Assembly (NCBI GenBank): GCA_029204225.1
Contig: MU832092.1
Coordinates: 23,654-87,653, forward strand
DNA from: Diphasiastrum complanatum
Taxonomy: Eukaryota > Streptophyta > Lycopodiopsida > Lycopodiales > Lycopodiaceae
DNA: 64,000 bases
Reading direction: 5' to 3'
Positions 46,710 through 57,111 of this stretch are shown in pieces (position 1 is the stretch's first letter; every line of letters begins with the position of its first letter). A program made the translations under genes and the position numbers. Below the pieces are notes generated by a model. It had not been told where the DNA came from. It ran no database searches and was given only the letters and a program-made list of their open reading frames with translations.

Positions 46710-47582
46710 TAATTCGAACTTGTCTAATTCGAACTTGCTTAAAAGAGTTTGAATTTTTACTAATGAATCTTGATGATTCACAAATCACATGTCTTATAAA
46801 CAATATAGATTAAAATAAACAGTTCTTGGGGGTGAATTCTCTTCACACTGCTTATTCAACCAATTAACTTTAACTAGGAGTAATCCGATTACTCAAGTCG
46901 ATTGCTAATGATTTAGAAACCTCAAATGTCTAGGTGCCGAATTCTTATGTCCCAGGAAAACACCACATTTAGATTCTCTTTTAAACCATAACTAAGCTAA
47001 TGAATTACCCTTTCCATAGAAAGAGTCATTAATCTGCAAGTAATTGTTCCGAACATTACTTGTTCATATGTCTATGCTCACTGACTAGTTTAAGTATACG
47101 ATATAAACTCAAACCATAGGGAATACATACTAGATCCACAAGATTAGGACATATGTAGATAACAAATCCAACTATGTTCCTATATATAAACATAGGCTAT
47201 AAACTAGCATATTCTCCCATAATTCACATAATGGGCCCTTGTCAATAAAATTTTTGACAAGTGGGAGAATTTTCAAATAAAAGACCAACCTGTTCAGGGT
47301 ATCTCAAAGTAAAAAAAGAAAGTTGTCGTCTCTCAAACTCTGAAGCCAATCCCTACATAAATGGGAATATCATAGTGGGAGAACATGCAAGGGATTAGCT
47401 CGTCAGAGCTAATAATAAGTGTTCTTTCTAGAGTTGCAGATAATCAACTCTCCCTTGCAGAAATGGGAAAGGAATTTCAGAGGTAATATTCATGATTTAC
47501 ATATTTATTTTCAAGTCACTTTTTTTTATTAAACGATTCTCAAGATTTAGAAGGATTTCTAACAATTACATTTTTTTAAATG
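46710..47582. other. Non-coding AT-rich stretch
   Basis: No gene. TCTAATTCGAACTTG occurs twice in tandem at 46708-46740. Confidence 0.4.
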
Positions 47583-47991
47583 CAGACATAAATTGCTTAT
47601 AAAAATTCAAGAAGCCCTTGTGACAGGGTTAAACTGTCAAGATTTCGAAGAGTGCCAAAGGCTCTATCCTTTGAGCAGTCGAAACGAGGCTTTAAGTCCA
47701 TTTTATATTTTGTTTAGAGACATGGTATTTACTTCACCCATGCTAAGCATAGCTTCTTCTTTATCTCTTTATGTTTTATCTCCTATGCTAAGCATAGCTT
47801 CTTCTTTATCTCCTTTTGTTTTGTCTCCTATGCTTAACATAGCTTCTTCTTTATCTTTTTATGTTTTATCTCCTATGCCAAGCATAGCTTCTTCTTTGTC
47901 TCTTTATGTTTTATCTCCTATGTTAGGCATAGTTTCATTTGAACTTCCAGAGATGGTAGTTATTTCCATCGCGTTCGTCAATCAGAGATGA
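47583..47991 (+). other. Exon-like block with 45-bp in-frame repeats
   Basis: After a T-rich stretch and AAATGCAG (47585) the frame codes KIQEALVTGLNCQDFEECQ, LYPLSSRNEALSPFYILF, then 4.4 copies of a 15-residue hydrophobic unit (MLSIASSLSLYVLSP), ending at 47991. It is unrecognised. A splice acceptor is plausible but unproven. The right end runs into reverse copia gag. Confidence 0.35.
47740..47934 (+). repeat. 45-bp tandem repeat, 4.4 copies
   Basis: Units start at 47740, 47785, 47830, 47875 and 47920 with ATGCTAAGCATAGCTTCTTC. Substitutions are few and no indels occur, so the frame is preserved throughout. Confidence 0.95.
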
Positions 47992-48012
47992 ACTAGAAGA
48001 TGGATCCATTCT
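47936..48012 (-). pseudogene. gag: Ty1/copia gag start, truncated
   Basis: ATG 48012 opens MDPSSSSSLIDERDGNNYHLWKFK, the usual N-terminus of a plant copia gag (N-Y-x-x-W). It is cut at 47936 by the exon-like repeat block. Confidence 0.75.
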
Positions 48013-48142
48013 GGTATAGAGTGAGAGAACATTGGTAGAAATAATGATATCAGAATACTGTTGGTTGTGCACTTGCTGAACGATGTCTTCGTAGAAACAA
48101 GACTGATAACCTACAATTGAAATGTAGATTACTAAACCACCT

Positions 48143-48154
48143 GCTCTGATACCA
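48143..48154 (-). other. Initiator-Met primer-binding site
   Basis: The reverse complement is exactly TGGTATCAGAGC, abutting the LTR end CGACA at 48155 and 131 bases upstream of the gag ATG. Confidence 0.92.
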
Positions 48155-48818
48155 TGTCGAAAATCAATGGGATAGAACAACGGACGGTTGCAGACCGGAA
48201 GTGCAACAATTACCATCAATTATCAAGAAGAATAAATAGTAGTAATATTCAATAGAACAAAAACAGTAGTGTAAAATTGTACTCATGATAAAAAATTTAG
48301 AAGGTGAGTACATAGGCGTGAAGCTGATGAGCGCAATTCATGAGTTGTTGATATTTTAGAGCTTCCGTCTTTTATATATAACTACCAAAAAGATATTTAT
48401 TTACAAGATATTTTTAAGTCTTTTAGGTCAGTGCTTTTCTACCTACTTAATTAATTACAACCGCCTTGTAGTTGGTAACTGCCTTTTAAGTAATAAAGAT
48501 TATGTACAAGTAGGTGAACTGTCATATAGTCTTGGATCGACTTTTTCTTGATGATGACATCAGATAGTTTTGACTCATCAGATAATTTGGCCTGGTCAGA
48601 TAGTTCGGCCTCATCAGATTGTTCGGCCTAGTCAGATTGTTTGTCCTGGTCAGATTGTTTGGCCTTATCAGATTTGTTGGCTTTGTCCGATTTGTCGGCT
48701 TTGTCCGATTTGTCGGCTTTGTCCGATTTGTCGGCTTTCTCAGATTTGTCGGTTGGGTCAAAATTTTTCAGGATGTTCATTAATGAATGAATTTGGTCTT
48801 GAGCATAGAAATCCAACA
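48155..48818 (-). repeat. Copia 5' LTR with internal 18-bp tandem repeats
   Basis: 664 bp in reverse, from TGTTGGATTTCTATG (48818) to TTTTCGACA (48155), with canonical TG...CA. A TATA box (TATATATAAAAG) lies near 48375. 48587-48751 (U3) holds about nine units of a 15-18-bp repeat; the best three are exact copies of TTGTCGGCTTTGTCCGAT. The repeat is open in two reverse frames. Confidence 0.88.
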
Positions 48819-48921
48819 GTTCCAATATCCAGCCGTGACGAAAAAACTTAAAAATTCAATGACGGGTTCTTGTCCACCACGACAATTAATTAATCATTTA
48901 ATTGATTTTTTTTTCACCCAG

Positions 48922-49526
48922 CTGATTGAGTTTTGGACTTATTTAGCGGTAGTGGCACTACGAACACATGTGCTGTTCAAAAAGACAGACATGTAGTAGT
49001 ATATTTAGATTCTAATTTAGTTGATTTTGTAAAAATGAGAATGAAATCTCTTTCAGTTTTGCCAAATGAACTGGTTGAGGTAGGAAAGAGTTCAGACAAC
49101 AAGGACTCAGTAATTCCCTTGTCCAAAGAACCCCAACCTCTTGCTAGTGAGAAAGTGGGTGATACAGGGGAGTTTGTTGATGTCCTAGTTCAGGACTATA
49201 ATGTGGTTACAGTTGTCAAGGAAATTGTGGAAAAGGTACCAATTGACACTACAATGGCTCCTCAAGAAAAAGAGAAAGATGTAAATACATGGGAGTTTGC
49301 TGATGATGTCCTAGTTCAGGACTATAATGTGGTTACATTTGTCGAGGAAATTGTGGAAGATGTGCCAATTGACACTATAGTGGCTCCTCAAGAAAAAGAG
49401 AAAGATGTAAATGATTTTGATGATTTCTCTCTATTTTTCGGTCATCGTGTTAACCAAAACTTGCACAGGCTTCTAAGGTCTCAGAAAATAATTGACTCAG
49501 TCAAGGATAAGTTGTGCAAATTCTGA
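48922..49526 (+). pseudogene. Exon resembling C-terminus of an N4/N6 DNA methyltransferase-like protein
   Basis: After a T-rich stretch and CACCCAG (acceptor, 48921) the frame reads VLDLFSGSGTTNTCAVQKD then RHVVVYLDSNLVDFVKMRM. DLFSGSGTT is the S-adenosylmethionine motif I of beta-class N4-cytosine/N6-adenine methyltransferases, and RHVVVYLDS fits the following acidic motif. The catalytic DPPY-type motif would be in an upstream exon not seen here. A TGA lies two codons into the exon (48927), where Trp is usual. The tail holds two 41/42-codon acidic repeats (49170-49418) and ends at 49526. An adjacent reverse copia LTR may have replaced upstream exons. Confidence 0.5.
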
Positions 49527-50422
49527 ATCTCACTTGTGGTTCAGGCCAAAACTTTTTTTTTTTCAAAATTTTGTAATTTCAACTCTCAGACAAACTTGTC
49601 TCACTATGGGTGACTTCCTAAGGCAATGTGCGAGTTTTGCAGAGCAGTGCAAATAGTTGTGCGAGTTTTATTTACGGAAAGAATCACTTAAAGTTACTCA
49701 GAATCACTTTTTCTTATCAAGATAAATTTGCACAAGGTATAGATGAATTGGAGATTTACTTAAGAGACTAAAATTAGCATGGGCAATTTTGTTTTTTGTC
49801 CTCAGTATGTATGCGAGTTTGGTTTGACCAAAAATGGCAAAAACGACATTGACTACTCAAAATTCAAATTTTTTTCATTGTAAGGAATTCGCACAGGTCA
49901 TTAGAAACTTGTGCAACTGGTTTTTGAGCCATAATGACAGTGGACGAGTTTTGTTTTGAAGATTATTTTTGAAAAGTTTGGTTTGAGTTGATGTTTTTTG
50001 AAAAGGATGAGCTCCAAAGAACTCGTACAAGGTACTGATGGATTTGGCACTTTGAAATCTGTATTCCTGATGATGGGCAAGTTTATTTGAGGTGATTTGG
50101 TGTGTGATCGTTGTCAAAGAACAGGCCAAAACAGCTTATTGATCCACTTTTTGGCCTTACAGAAACTCGCACACAAGGGAAAATCATAAAGCTGGTGCTT
50201 TGTTCAAGTTTTGTGCAAGTGGGCGAGTTCTGTTGGTAACGTCTGATGCAAAAAATTTGGAAAACTTAAAAATCTGCTTAAAAACTAAGCCAAGTGGCTT
50301 GGTTCTTCCCCCTACCCAAAATGAGATAGTACAGTAGCTAGAATGGAAGAGGGTTCAAGAAAACTGGAATAATGAATGAGCGATAAAACAAATGGACGGA
50401 AAAAGAAAAAGAATTAATGAGC
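49527..50422 (-). repeat. Leader of reverse gypsy element with periodic motifs
   Basis: Between the primer site and 49527 the motifs GCGAGTTTTG and CTCGCACAAGG (or TTGTGC) recur about every 70-110 bases. No coding frame is convincing. It is read as the 5' untranslated region of a reverse Athila/Tat-like element; its gag is absent. Confidence 0.45.
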
Positions 50423-50435
50423 GGCAACGGCGCCA
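50423..50435 (-). other. Primer-binding site (tRNA-Asp)
   Basis: The reverse complement is TGGCGCCGTTGCC, the exact tRNA-Asp type used by Athila/Tat elements, one base from an LTR ending ACAACA. Confidence 0.9.
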
Positions 50436-50436
50436 A

Positions 50437-51000
50437 TGTTGTACTCTTAGTTCTTCTCTAGATTCTACTATGGCGGTCTCCCATCTAATAGAAGTAGAAA
50501 TGATCTAAATGTCATTGTGTAGGGTGAGTACGAATAAGATCCATTCAAATCATGGTTCTCTATTGGTTACCTAGATATCTTCTAAGGCTCGAGCACCTAC
50601 CACAAGGTATTCTATCACCAATGGTGAACACAAGTAAGCAAAGCAAGATGACACAAAAAGTGTTTCTATTAATTCAATAGCTTGTACAAGAGTTGTTGAA
50701 GGCACTCATCCACTTCCATATATGGCAAAATTGGTGGGCCTATGCTCTAACATGCTTATGGGACTAAGTCCAAGCTTAATGCTAATCAACTTGTGCACTT
50801 ACACTAACTTAGAATTAAACTTAACTTGAACTTAGGAAGTAATCCGCCCAAAATTATTTATTTGGACTGCTCCTAGCCAAATCAAAGTTAGCAAGGACAT
50901 TACTGCTAAATAAGCAATCAAATCTTTCATTTGCCCTCAAAAAGAAAATAAGTAAATGGTGCAATGACGTCTTTGAAAGTTTGTGACTTCTTTTACATTC
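50437..51000 (-). repeat. 5' LTR of reverse Ty3/gypsy element (outer end unresolved)
   Basis: It ends in CA at 50437 beside the tRNA-Asp primer site. It contains a TATA-like CATATATGG near 50720. The start (higher coordinate) is not determined; 51000 is nominal. Confidence 0.55.
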
Positions 51001-51945
51001 AAAGGAATGTTCAAATAGTATATATAGATAAGCATGTAAATAAACCTTGATCCAAAAATTTCCGAATTATTAGATATGTAGACATAAACTCTATTCTCTA
51101 TTCGTAGCTCCACATAGATATCGATTTTATATTAGCTACAAGAAGCAATCATAATTAAACTTTTCCATCAAATGTGGATATGGCACACAAGTTCCCTCGT
51201 ACTACGTTAATATTCTTTCACTAACCTACAAGGACATATGAACATTGTATACCACTATCAATACATAATTATCATTAAATATACAAATTTGTCATGTCAT
51301 AGTACTTTAGGCACCGTCATGTTAAATTAGATGTCATAGGTACAACGTCAACCAAAAGCTCATGAATAATGGCATAATTTTCAATCAACAATATTAATGA
51401 TCCATTATAGCATGAGATCTCTTTAATCACTTTAACATCATAAGACAAAATTTCAAAACATGATAAAGATTGTTATCATAAAGTAAGTGATTCAACATTA
51501 CATTTCTTAGTCACTTTTTTGTGGAATTGATTATAGTTTCTTGGAATTTTGAGTACATTTCTTAGTCTCTTTTTTGTGGAATTGATTATAGTTTCTTGGA
51601 GATTGATTGTTGAAGTTTTTATGGTGCAAATACACATACATAAACACAATTTTCAAAAAAAAAAAAAAAGTTTAAATATTATCTTCCATAATTTCAAGAT
51701 TTGAGGGTTTGCATCGTGAGTTTTAGTCCATAAATGTGCTTAAGATATTTAAACTACAGCTTCAACGTGAAGCTGCCATGTACCCACGTACCACTAGCCA
51801 AATTTTGATCTTTAAAGCATAGCTTGTCATTGAAGACAATCCGAAGTGAAACATGTAGTTTTCTTTCTTAGATTCCTATCAATCAATTTCAGCCCATTCC
51901 CGTTCTCTAATGAATATAGATGACTTAAATGATCAGTCAGCTCCC
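51001..51945. other. AT-rich region upstream of the 198-codon ORF
   Basis: No gene is seen. A 52-base direct repeat (GTACATTTCTTAGTC...) occurs at 51499-51550 and 51551-51600. The right end holds the presumptive promoter. Confidence 0.45.
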
Positions 51946-51952
51946 TATATAA
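51946..51952 (+). promoter_or_regulatory. TATA box
   Basis: TATATAA within CTCCCTATATAATTG. This flank is typical of plant core promoters and predicts transcription start near 51978-51985, about 80 bases upstream of the ORF ATG. Confidence 0.6.
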
Positions 51953-52061
51953 TTGTCATTTGGTGTACTTTTCATTTTCTGCATTCCTCAAGGAAGACGG
52001 TGCAGCCTGCCGTGGTGACGTTTTTCTTGAGGTTCGCTGGACCAAAACTGTCTATCGACAA

Positions 52062-52658
52062 ATGGCCACATCAACTTGTAGAGTAGATCCTAGCAGATTG
52101 CGCTTTACTCAGCTCTCCATAGCAAATCATTTCCAAGCACCGCACGAACATGTTCTCATCGACAACGAGGTAAGTAGAATACTGAAGAGAGAACTTCATC
52201 CCGATGCGTTCCCAACCATTAAAGTTGTACAGCACGCTGGACAACTTTTCTCTCTCGATAACAGAAGGCTGTGGGTTTTTAGGAAAGCTCGTGTGGCGAG
52301 CATAAAGATCAAATTAGTTTCAACATGTTATCACGGTAGGTCGAAGGAATTTTTTGACTCTTTGACGCCCTGTACACTTAGTAAGTTTTCTGCTCCGAAT
52401 TTCTTTCCAAAAGTGCGCGGAGGAGACTGCAAAACGAAATTCGAAGTTCCAGCATGTAGCCAACCGATCAGGAGAGAAACTAGTAGCTATCCAAAGTGCG
52501 GGCAGATTCCAACAGTAGTCCAACAAGAATCGCGTGTCCCCGTTGATACACCACTCTGCGCCACTCATGAGACTTCTACAGATTCTTCTTCAACAAAGCA
52601 GGAGGGATTTATCCAACGCTTCCTGAGTTGGATGCACAGTTTTATTAGCGGGATGTAA
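52062..52658 (+). CDS. Intact 198-codon ORF with an LFSLDNRRLWVF motif
   Basis: ATG 52062 is the first ATG in the frame; the frame is open further left only through a TTG. Residues 7-85 form a conserved-looking domain: VDPSRLRFTQLSIANHF, an acidic loop, LHPDAFPTIKVVQHAGQLFSLDNRRLWVFRKA and VASIKIKLV. I recall the LDNRRL block from ParB/sulfiredoxin-like small domains in diverse proteins, but I cannot confirm the family. The C-terminal half is Ser/Thr/Pro-rich and ends in a hydrophobic FIQRFLSWMHSFISGM. There are no stops or shifts, unlike every neighbour, and a TATA box precedes it. A GAGGTAAGT at 52166-52174 resembles a splice donor but the frame reads through with the domain intact. Confidence 0.6.
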   Translation: MATSTCRVDPSRLRFTQLSIANHFQAPHEHVLIDNEVSRILKRELHPDAFPTIKVVQHAGQLFSLDNRRLWVFRKARVASIKIKLVSTCYHGRSKEFFDSLTPCTLSKFSAPNFFPKVRGGDCKTKFEVPACSQPIRRETSSYPKCGQIPTVVQQESRVPVDTPLCATHETSTDSSSTKQEGFIQRFLSWMHSFISGM

Positions 52659-53584
52659 CATCTATAAGGTGCAGTGATTTAGTGTGAATGTGATGGAGAA
52701 AATCTGAAGCCAGCTACACAATCTGAAACAGGTCTGGAGTCTGGACAAAGAATCGATGCCATAGTTTTGCGTAGAACAATAATGAAGAGTTATTAGTATA
52801 GATCGAGCTACCACTGCTTCAACAAAGCTATAGCTTTTAAATCCTTTGTAAATGCATTATCATTCCACTTTTGCTATAACTAGACATGGATTTGGATATT
52901 GAAAATCTTCAATGAAACTCACAACAAAGTCTTTTGTATTCATATGTATATCATAATACAAAGGTGTCGATAAGACACAAAGAGGTTTTTGAGCAATAAT
53001 ACTTCATTGTGGCTATCGACTCCTAAACATTGGATGACTATCGGTTGAAGGTGGATTATCTTGCAACTTCTTTCTACTACATGAGCGTAATGAGTTCAGC
53101 TTGTAATTCAACAATTCTCTGCTCTGCTTGCTGGTATTCTTCCTGTGCTTGATGACCAGAGTAGGTAGTAGCAGTAGTGTCGTCAAATAATTATTTGATA
53201 TCAATAAGTTCATCATCAGGATTATCTATTACGTCCATGTCCAGTATGTGGGATTCAAAATAGTTCCTGACATGGATAGCCGGTACTCCAGTGTATAAGG
53301 TTATTAGTTACGCCACGTCATTCTGAGCTTGGCTGGTATTGTAATTAATAATCTTCTGAGGGCCAAGGTGCTCTAATTGGACCTATGGAGCATTTCCATG
53401 GTGATTGACAGCTTTTGTACAAGAATAGGAGGTCAAATGCTTTTGATAGGATTAGGGAGATCCTAGAAGGAATATCCTCTAGCTTTTGGAGAGTATAACT
53501 CTTGTAAGAACTCGCCCATCTCCTCATTTTTGGATTGACAGAACTCATAGGAGGATTGGTCACCAATGTCACATATATCTTGCG
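52659..53584. other. 3' flank of the ORF and non-coding stretch
   Basis: Possible 3' untranslated region with AATAATGAAG near 52779. No gene after that. Confidence 0.4.
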
Positions 53585-53760
53585 AAAACATCTCTAGTTG
53601 GGAAGCACTGTCCGTAGGTGAACATGAAAAACCCATTGGTATACCACGACTTTGTCTCCAAGTCTTGTTTCCTAATCTGACAATACAATTGTCTATTAGA
53701 AAGTCATTCCATTGGCACAAAACATCTTTATCAATATTATATCATTCTTCTGATTGTTTA
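53585..53760 (-). pseudogene. Reverse transcriptase-like fragment
   Basis: The frame from about 53750 downward reads CQWNDFLIDNCIVRLGNKTW, RQSRGIPMGFSCSP. RQ-x-x-GIPMG-x-x-SP is the conserved block before the catalytic aspartates in RTs of non-LTR, Penelope-like or cellular type, not of copia or gypsy. The sequence after SCSP loses similarity. It is too short to name a family. Confidence 0.4.
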
Positions 53761-54728
53761 TTAGCCCATGACCAGTAATGAAATGATTCCTCCATTTATC
53801 AAACTTTGAACTATCTGGAAAATTACAACAACCAAACAATAAATGTGAGTGATGACCACTTGCTTGCTTGTCTCCTCCAACTTTGTCCTTTCTTGATAGG
53901 TTTTCACCATAGAACTCCATGAATGAGCCTCCATTGCCATCTTGCCATAAGATATCATCAACACTTGATGACTTGGCCATGAAGAAGTGACATAATGAAC
54001 CTCCATTAGCATCATGTCCATCAGCAAAACCAGCCAAGAATGCCAGTACAACTCCAACATCAAAATGTGCAAACCAATGTAGCTAGGTTTACCATATCTT
54101 GACAATTTGCACACATCCACATGAAATTGCTCAAACATGAGATAGAAGAAGTAAAGTAAACTTGAAAAACCCTTCCTTGCTGTTCTTTTGACCTAGCTTG
54201 AGTCTTCATACACTTGCAAAAACATATCCAAAACATCTTTGCCAAATGACCATCCTTTGATGCTCTTGACTAGCTCCAAATTGCCACTTTCTCTTTTGTG
54301 TTGTTGAAGCCCTTTGAGATCATCCTCTTGATCTTCCACTTGACCATCAAAGACATTGACTAAGACCTTATTTCTAGATTTATTTGTTGATTTTCCATAA
54401 TGAGAACCTATCCACTTGCGTAGCATCATCTACACAGGAAGATTCTCCAAAACATGTGAATAAAGCAAAGTGAGTCACTTCCACTTGCTTACCTTTCTCT
54501 TGAACATCAAGAATATGAATATCTTCATACCTGAACCTCTGGAAATACTCCCTATCAAACATATGATCTAAATCCACAAGATCTCATCAATGCTTGATCT
54601 CGAATTTCCACAAAGGTTAGTGAAAACAATGCCACCATCATAGATCAACAGATGGATTCCAAAACTTTCACCCAACATGAAGTAGAGTAGGTGAAGATGA
54701 GTATCAAACCTAATAAATCCAGCTTCAT
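53761..54728 (-). other. Loose reverse frames after the copia gag piece
   Basis: Several reverse frames of 60-125 codons follow the gag fragment with few stops, but none shows protease or integrase motifs. They may be degraded copia interior. Confidence 0.3.
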
Positions 54729-55076
54729 TCACCAAAATCTCTTGCAAGTCCACAATGCTTGGCAAAGGCTTTGAATAGCAAAGCTTTGAACAAGGTTAGC
54801 ATGATCATCCAAAAAACCATTAAGAATAACTTGAACAAGTTCTCTTTCCTTAATGCTCTCATCAATACATGCTAACTCATCATTGAATGCTTTAACTCTC
54901 AACACAAAAGCATGAGCACTCTCTTCCTTCATTTGCAAAACTTGAAGGATTTGTCTTCTTAGAGTCAACACTCTAGATGTAGACTTGGATTCATAAAGCT
55001 TCTTTAATGAATCCTCTTTTGATGAAGTACACTTACCAACTTCTTTGAGAAGTCTCCTATGCCACAGAACGTCCAT
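54729..55076 (-). pseudogene. gag: Ty1/copia gag fragment
   Basis: LKEVGKCTSS, EDSLKKLYESKSTSRVLTL, LQMKEESAHAFVLRVKAF, NDELACIDESIKERELV and ILNGFLDDHANLVQ form the central part of the copia gag also found at 13595-13967. The C-terminal knuckle is missing. Its N-terminal edge abuts another copia piece at 55095. Confidence 0.88.
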
Positions 55077-55094
55077 AGACTCATGGACTTGATG

Positions 55095-56470
55095 AGCCTA
55101 CTCTTTCAGTAGGCGTACCTTCAAGTGATATAGGTTTTCTCTTTGTCTGCCTTGCATGATGAGTGTATTGGTGCTGACATCAATCACATTGCATGTCTGA
55201 TCTGTGAATGTCACATGCATGCCTGCATCTGCTATCCTTGCAACTGATAGTCGATCTTTCTGAAGTGTCGGTACATACAAGATGTCGTCTAATCTTTTGT
55301 CTCTACCATTGGTGATGAGCCAAAGTATTCCAGTGCCACTCACCTCGTGTCGCGATCCATCTCCTAGAACGATGTATCTGGAGGAGTCGATTTGTCAAAA
55401 TTCGACAATCATCTGCCTTGTCGACACAAAGTGTGACGTAGCTCCTGAGTCAAGAACTATGTCTTGAACATAGGCTGTTGATGTAGCACATACATCAGTG
55501 CACAAATAAACAGTAGCACTTTTGCTAGTTCGATATTTAGCCATCTTTGAGAATTCAAGATCCTCCACATATGATGTGCTATTTGTGCATTCCTTCATAT
55601 TGTGTGCCTTCTTGTTTCTTGGATTGTTGTAGTAGTCCACGACTGCATGTCCTTTCTTATGACAATGTATGCACTCAATCTTTGGATTCAGCCAACATTT
55701 ATCCACTATGTGACAGTCATATTTGCATCTGTTGCATGTCTTCTTGTCGTTGCCTTGCTGCTTGTTCCTCCCTTTCGATCTGTCTTCTTGAGTTCCCTGC
55801 TTCTACTGGTTCTGATCTGGTCTGCTTGTCGACTCCCTCTTAGGGTAAGGTTTCTTCTTCGACTGGTCGTTACTGTCGTAGAGAGCTTGATCAGATTGGT
55901 TCTTGTCGTCATAGTGTTCTCTGGCTTGGACTTCCTCCTTGATGTCGATGACTGCCTTGTCGAAGGTCATAGCAAGATCTTTAGCCAGCAATGTCCGGGT
56001 TGTCTGGAACGATCGTGGTAGGGAGCGTACCAAGTAACTGAGCTGCTTCTCTTGTGAGACTACGTTTTCTACTCTAGCGTTGTGTAGCCATAGGAACAGG
56101 TTCTTCATCTTCTTGATGAAGCTTGTAAGGTCTTTCCCATCCCATCTCAGATAGGTAAGTTGATCCTCTAGATGCATTATCTGATTTCGTGAGTTGGTCT
56201 GACATCTGCTGATGAGTTTATTCCACATCTCTCTAGCATTAGAGATTGATGTGAGGTCAAGGGTAATGCTATCTTAGATGAAAGAGGAGATGACTACTAC
56301 TGCTTTGTCGTTTTTCTCTTTCCACTCTCGAAGTTCTTTGCCTATGCTTGTTGGCATCTCTTCGGTGCCATCCACCCACGGCCATAATGCTTCTCCTCTT
56401 AGGATGAGTGAGGTCTTCACTTTCCAAGCAATGAATTTTGATCCGTCTGCTTCAAGCAAAGACCTGATAT
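55095..56470 (-). pseudogene. gag-pro: Ty1/copia gag-protease, broken
   Basis: From 56470 downward: LLEADGSKFIAWKVKTSL, WPWVDGTEEMP, KEWKEKNDKAVVVIS, a stop near 56275, then MWNKLISRCQ, QLTYLRWDGKDLTSFI, VSQEKQLSYLVRSLPRSF. The knuckle CIHCHKKGHAVVDY has lost its last Cys to Tyr. The protease site LDSGATSHF is intact near 55442. The post-protease part (LRLDDILYVPTLQKDRLSV, MQGRQRENLYHL) ends at 55095. It is a paralogue of 38482-39960. A TTTTTTTATATCAG just upstream of 56470 resembles a splice acceptor. Confidence 0.9.
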
Positions 56471-56893
56471 AAAAAAACAACGACGAATAGTTAGTGTCAG
56501 TTGAGTAGTGAAAGCATCACAGACATAGCACATAGGTGTTTATTTTCACAACATTGCATAGAAATGTAATTCATGTTTGAACAATTCGCAAGAGGTTTAG
56601 CATGTTGCAACTTGGAACATATTACTTAAAACTACAAAGAAAACACGCATACGTGATGTTTACAGTTTATCTTTTGATGATAGATTCACCGAAAGTTGCG
56701 GTGCCAAATTTGACTGTAGATTATCGACATAATCATTTCAGGGCTCTTTGACAGAATAGATTGTTGCAGAATTGAGAGATGAACGAATACAGAATCCACA
56801 TTGACTATTAATGTGATCAGCCTGATCAGCTTCCCAAGGAGAGCAATGTTTTCTTTTTTGAAATTCAACACTGGAATAGAGACAAATCATTAG

Positions 56894-57097
56894 GAGCTCG
56901 AGGACAAGGACATACCCAAGATGGAATGTAATGGTCTAAGAGTTTCGGTTATTGCCAGGGAATCTCTAGGGATCAAATCTCTTGTTTACACCCGAACTCC
57001 GACCATGTATCTTGATATTGTTCTGCAGCCAGGGGCTTTCCTACACCAGCCTATTCCTGAAGGTTGGAATGCATTTGCCTACATTCTAGAAGGGGAA
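56894..57097 (+). pseudogene. Pirin-like exon
   Basis: The frame reads ELEDKDIPKMECNGLRVSVI, ARESLGIKSLVYTRTPTMYL, DIVLQPGAFLHQPIPEGWNA and FAYILEGE. This is the pirin family block TRTPTMYLD-L-PGA-HQPIPEGWNAF-Y-LEGE (cupin fold, nuclear or cytosolic regulator; plant pirins interact with G-alpha). The segment is exactly 68 codons, preceded by ATTAG and followed by GTATCT, so it looks like one internal exon in phase 0. About 15 bases later a copia RNase H begins. The conserved metal-binding His positions are partly in this block. No other pirin exon is visible here. Confidence 0.75.
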
Positions 57098-57111
57098 GTA
57101 TCTCACCACTA

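Noticed and set aside
48522-48851. Lys-Ser-Asp or Pro-Thr-Asn repeat protein genes
   Set aside because: Both reverse frames come from the 18-bp repeats inside a copia U3 and start at TTG or within the LTR.
52166-52174. Splice donor GAGGTAAGT inside the 198-codon ORF
   Set aside because: The domain reads through the site in frame and no matching acceptor with a better product is visible.
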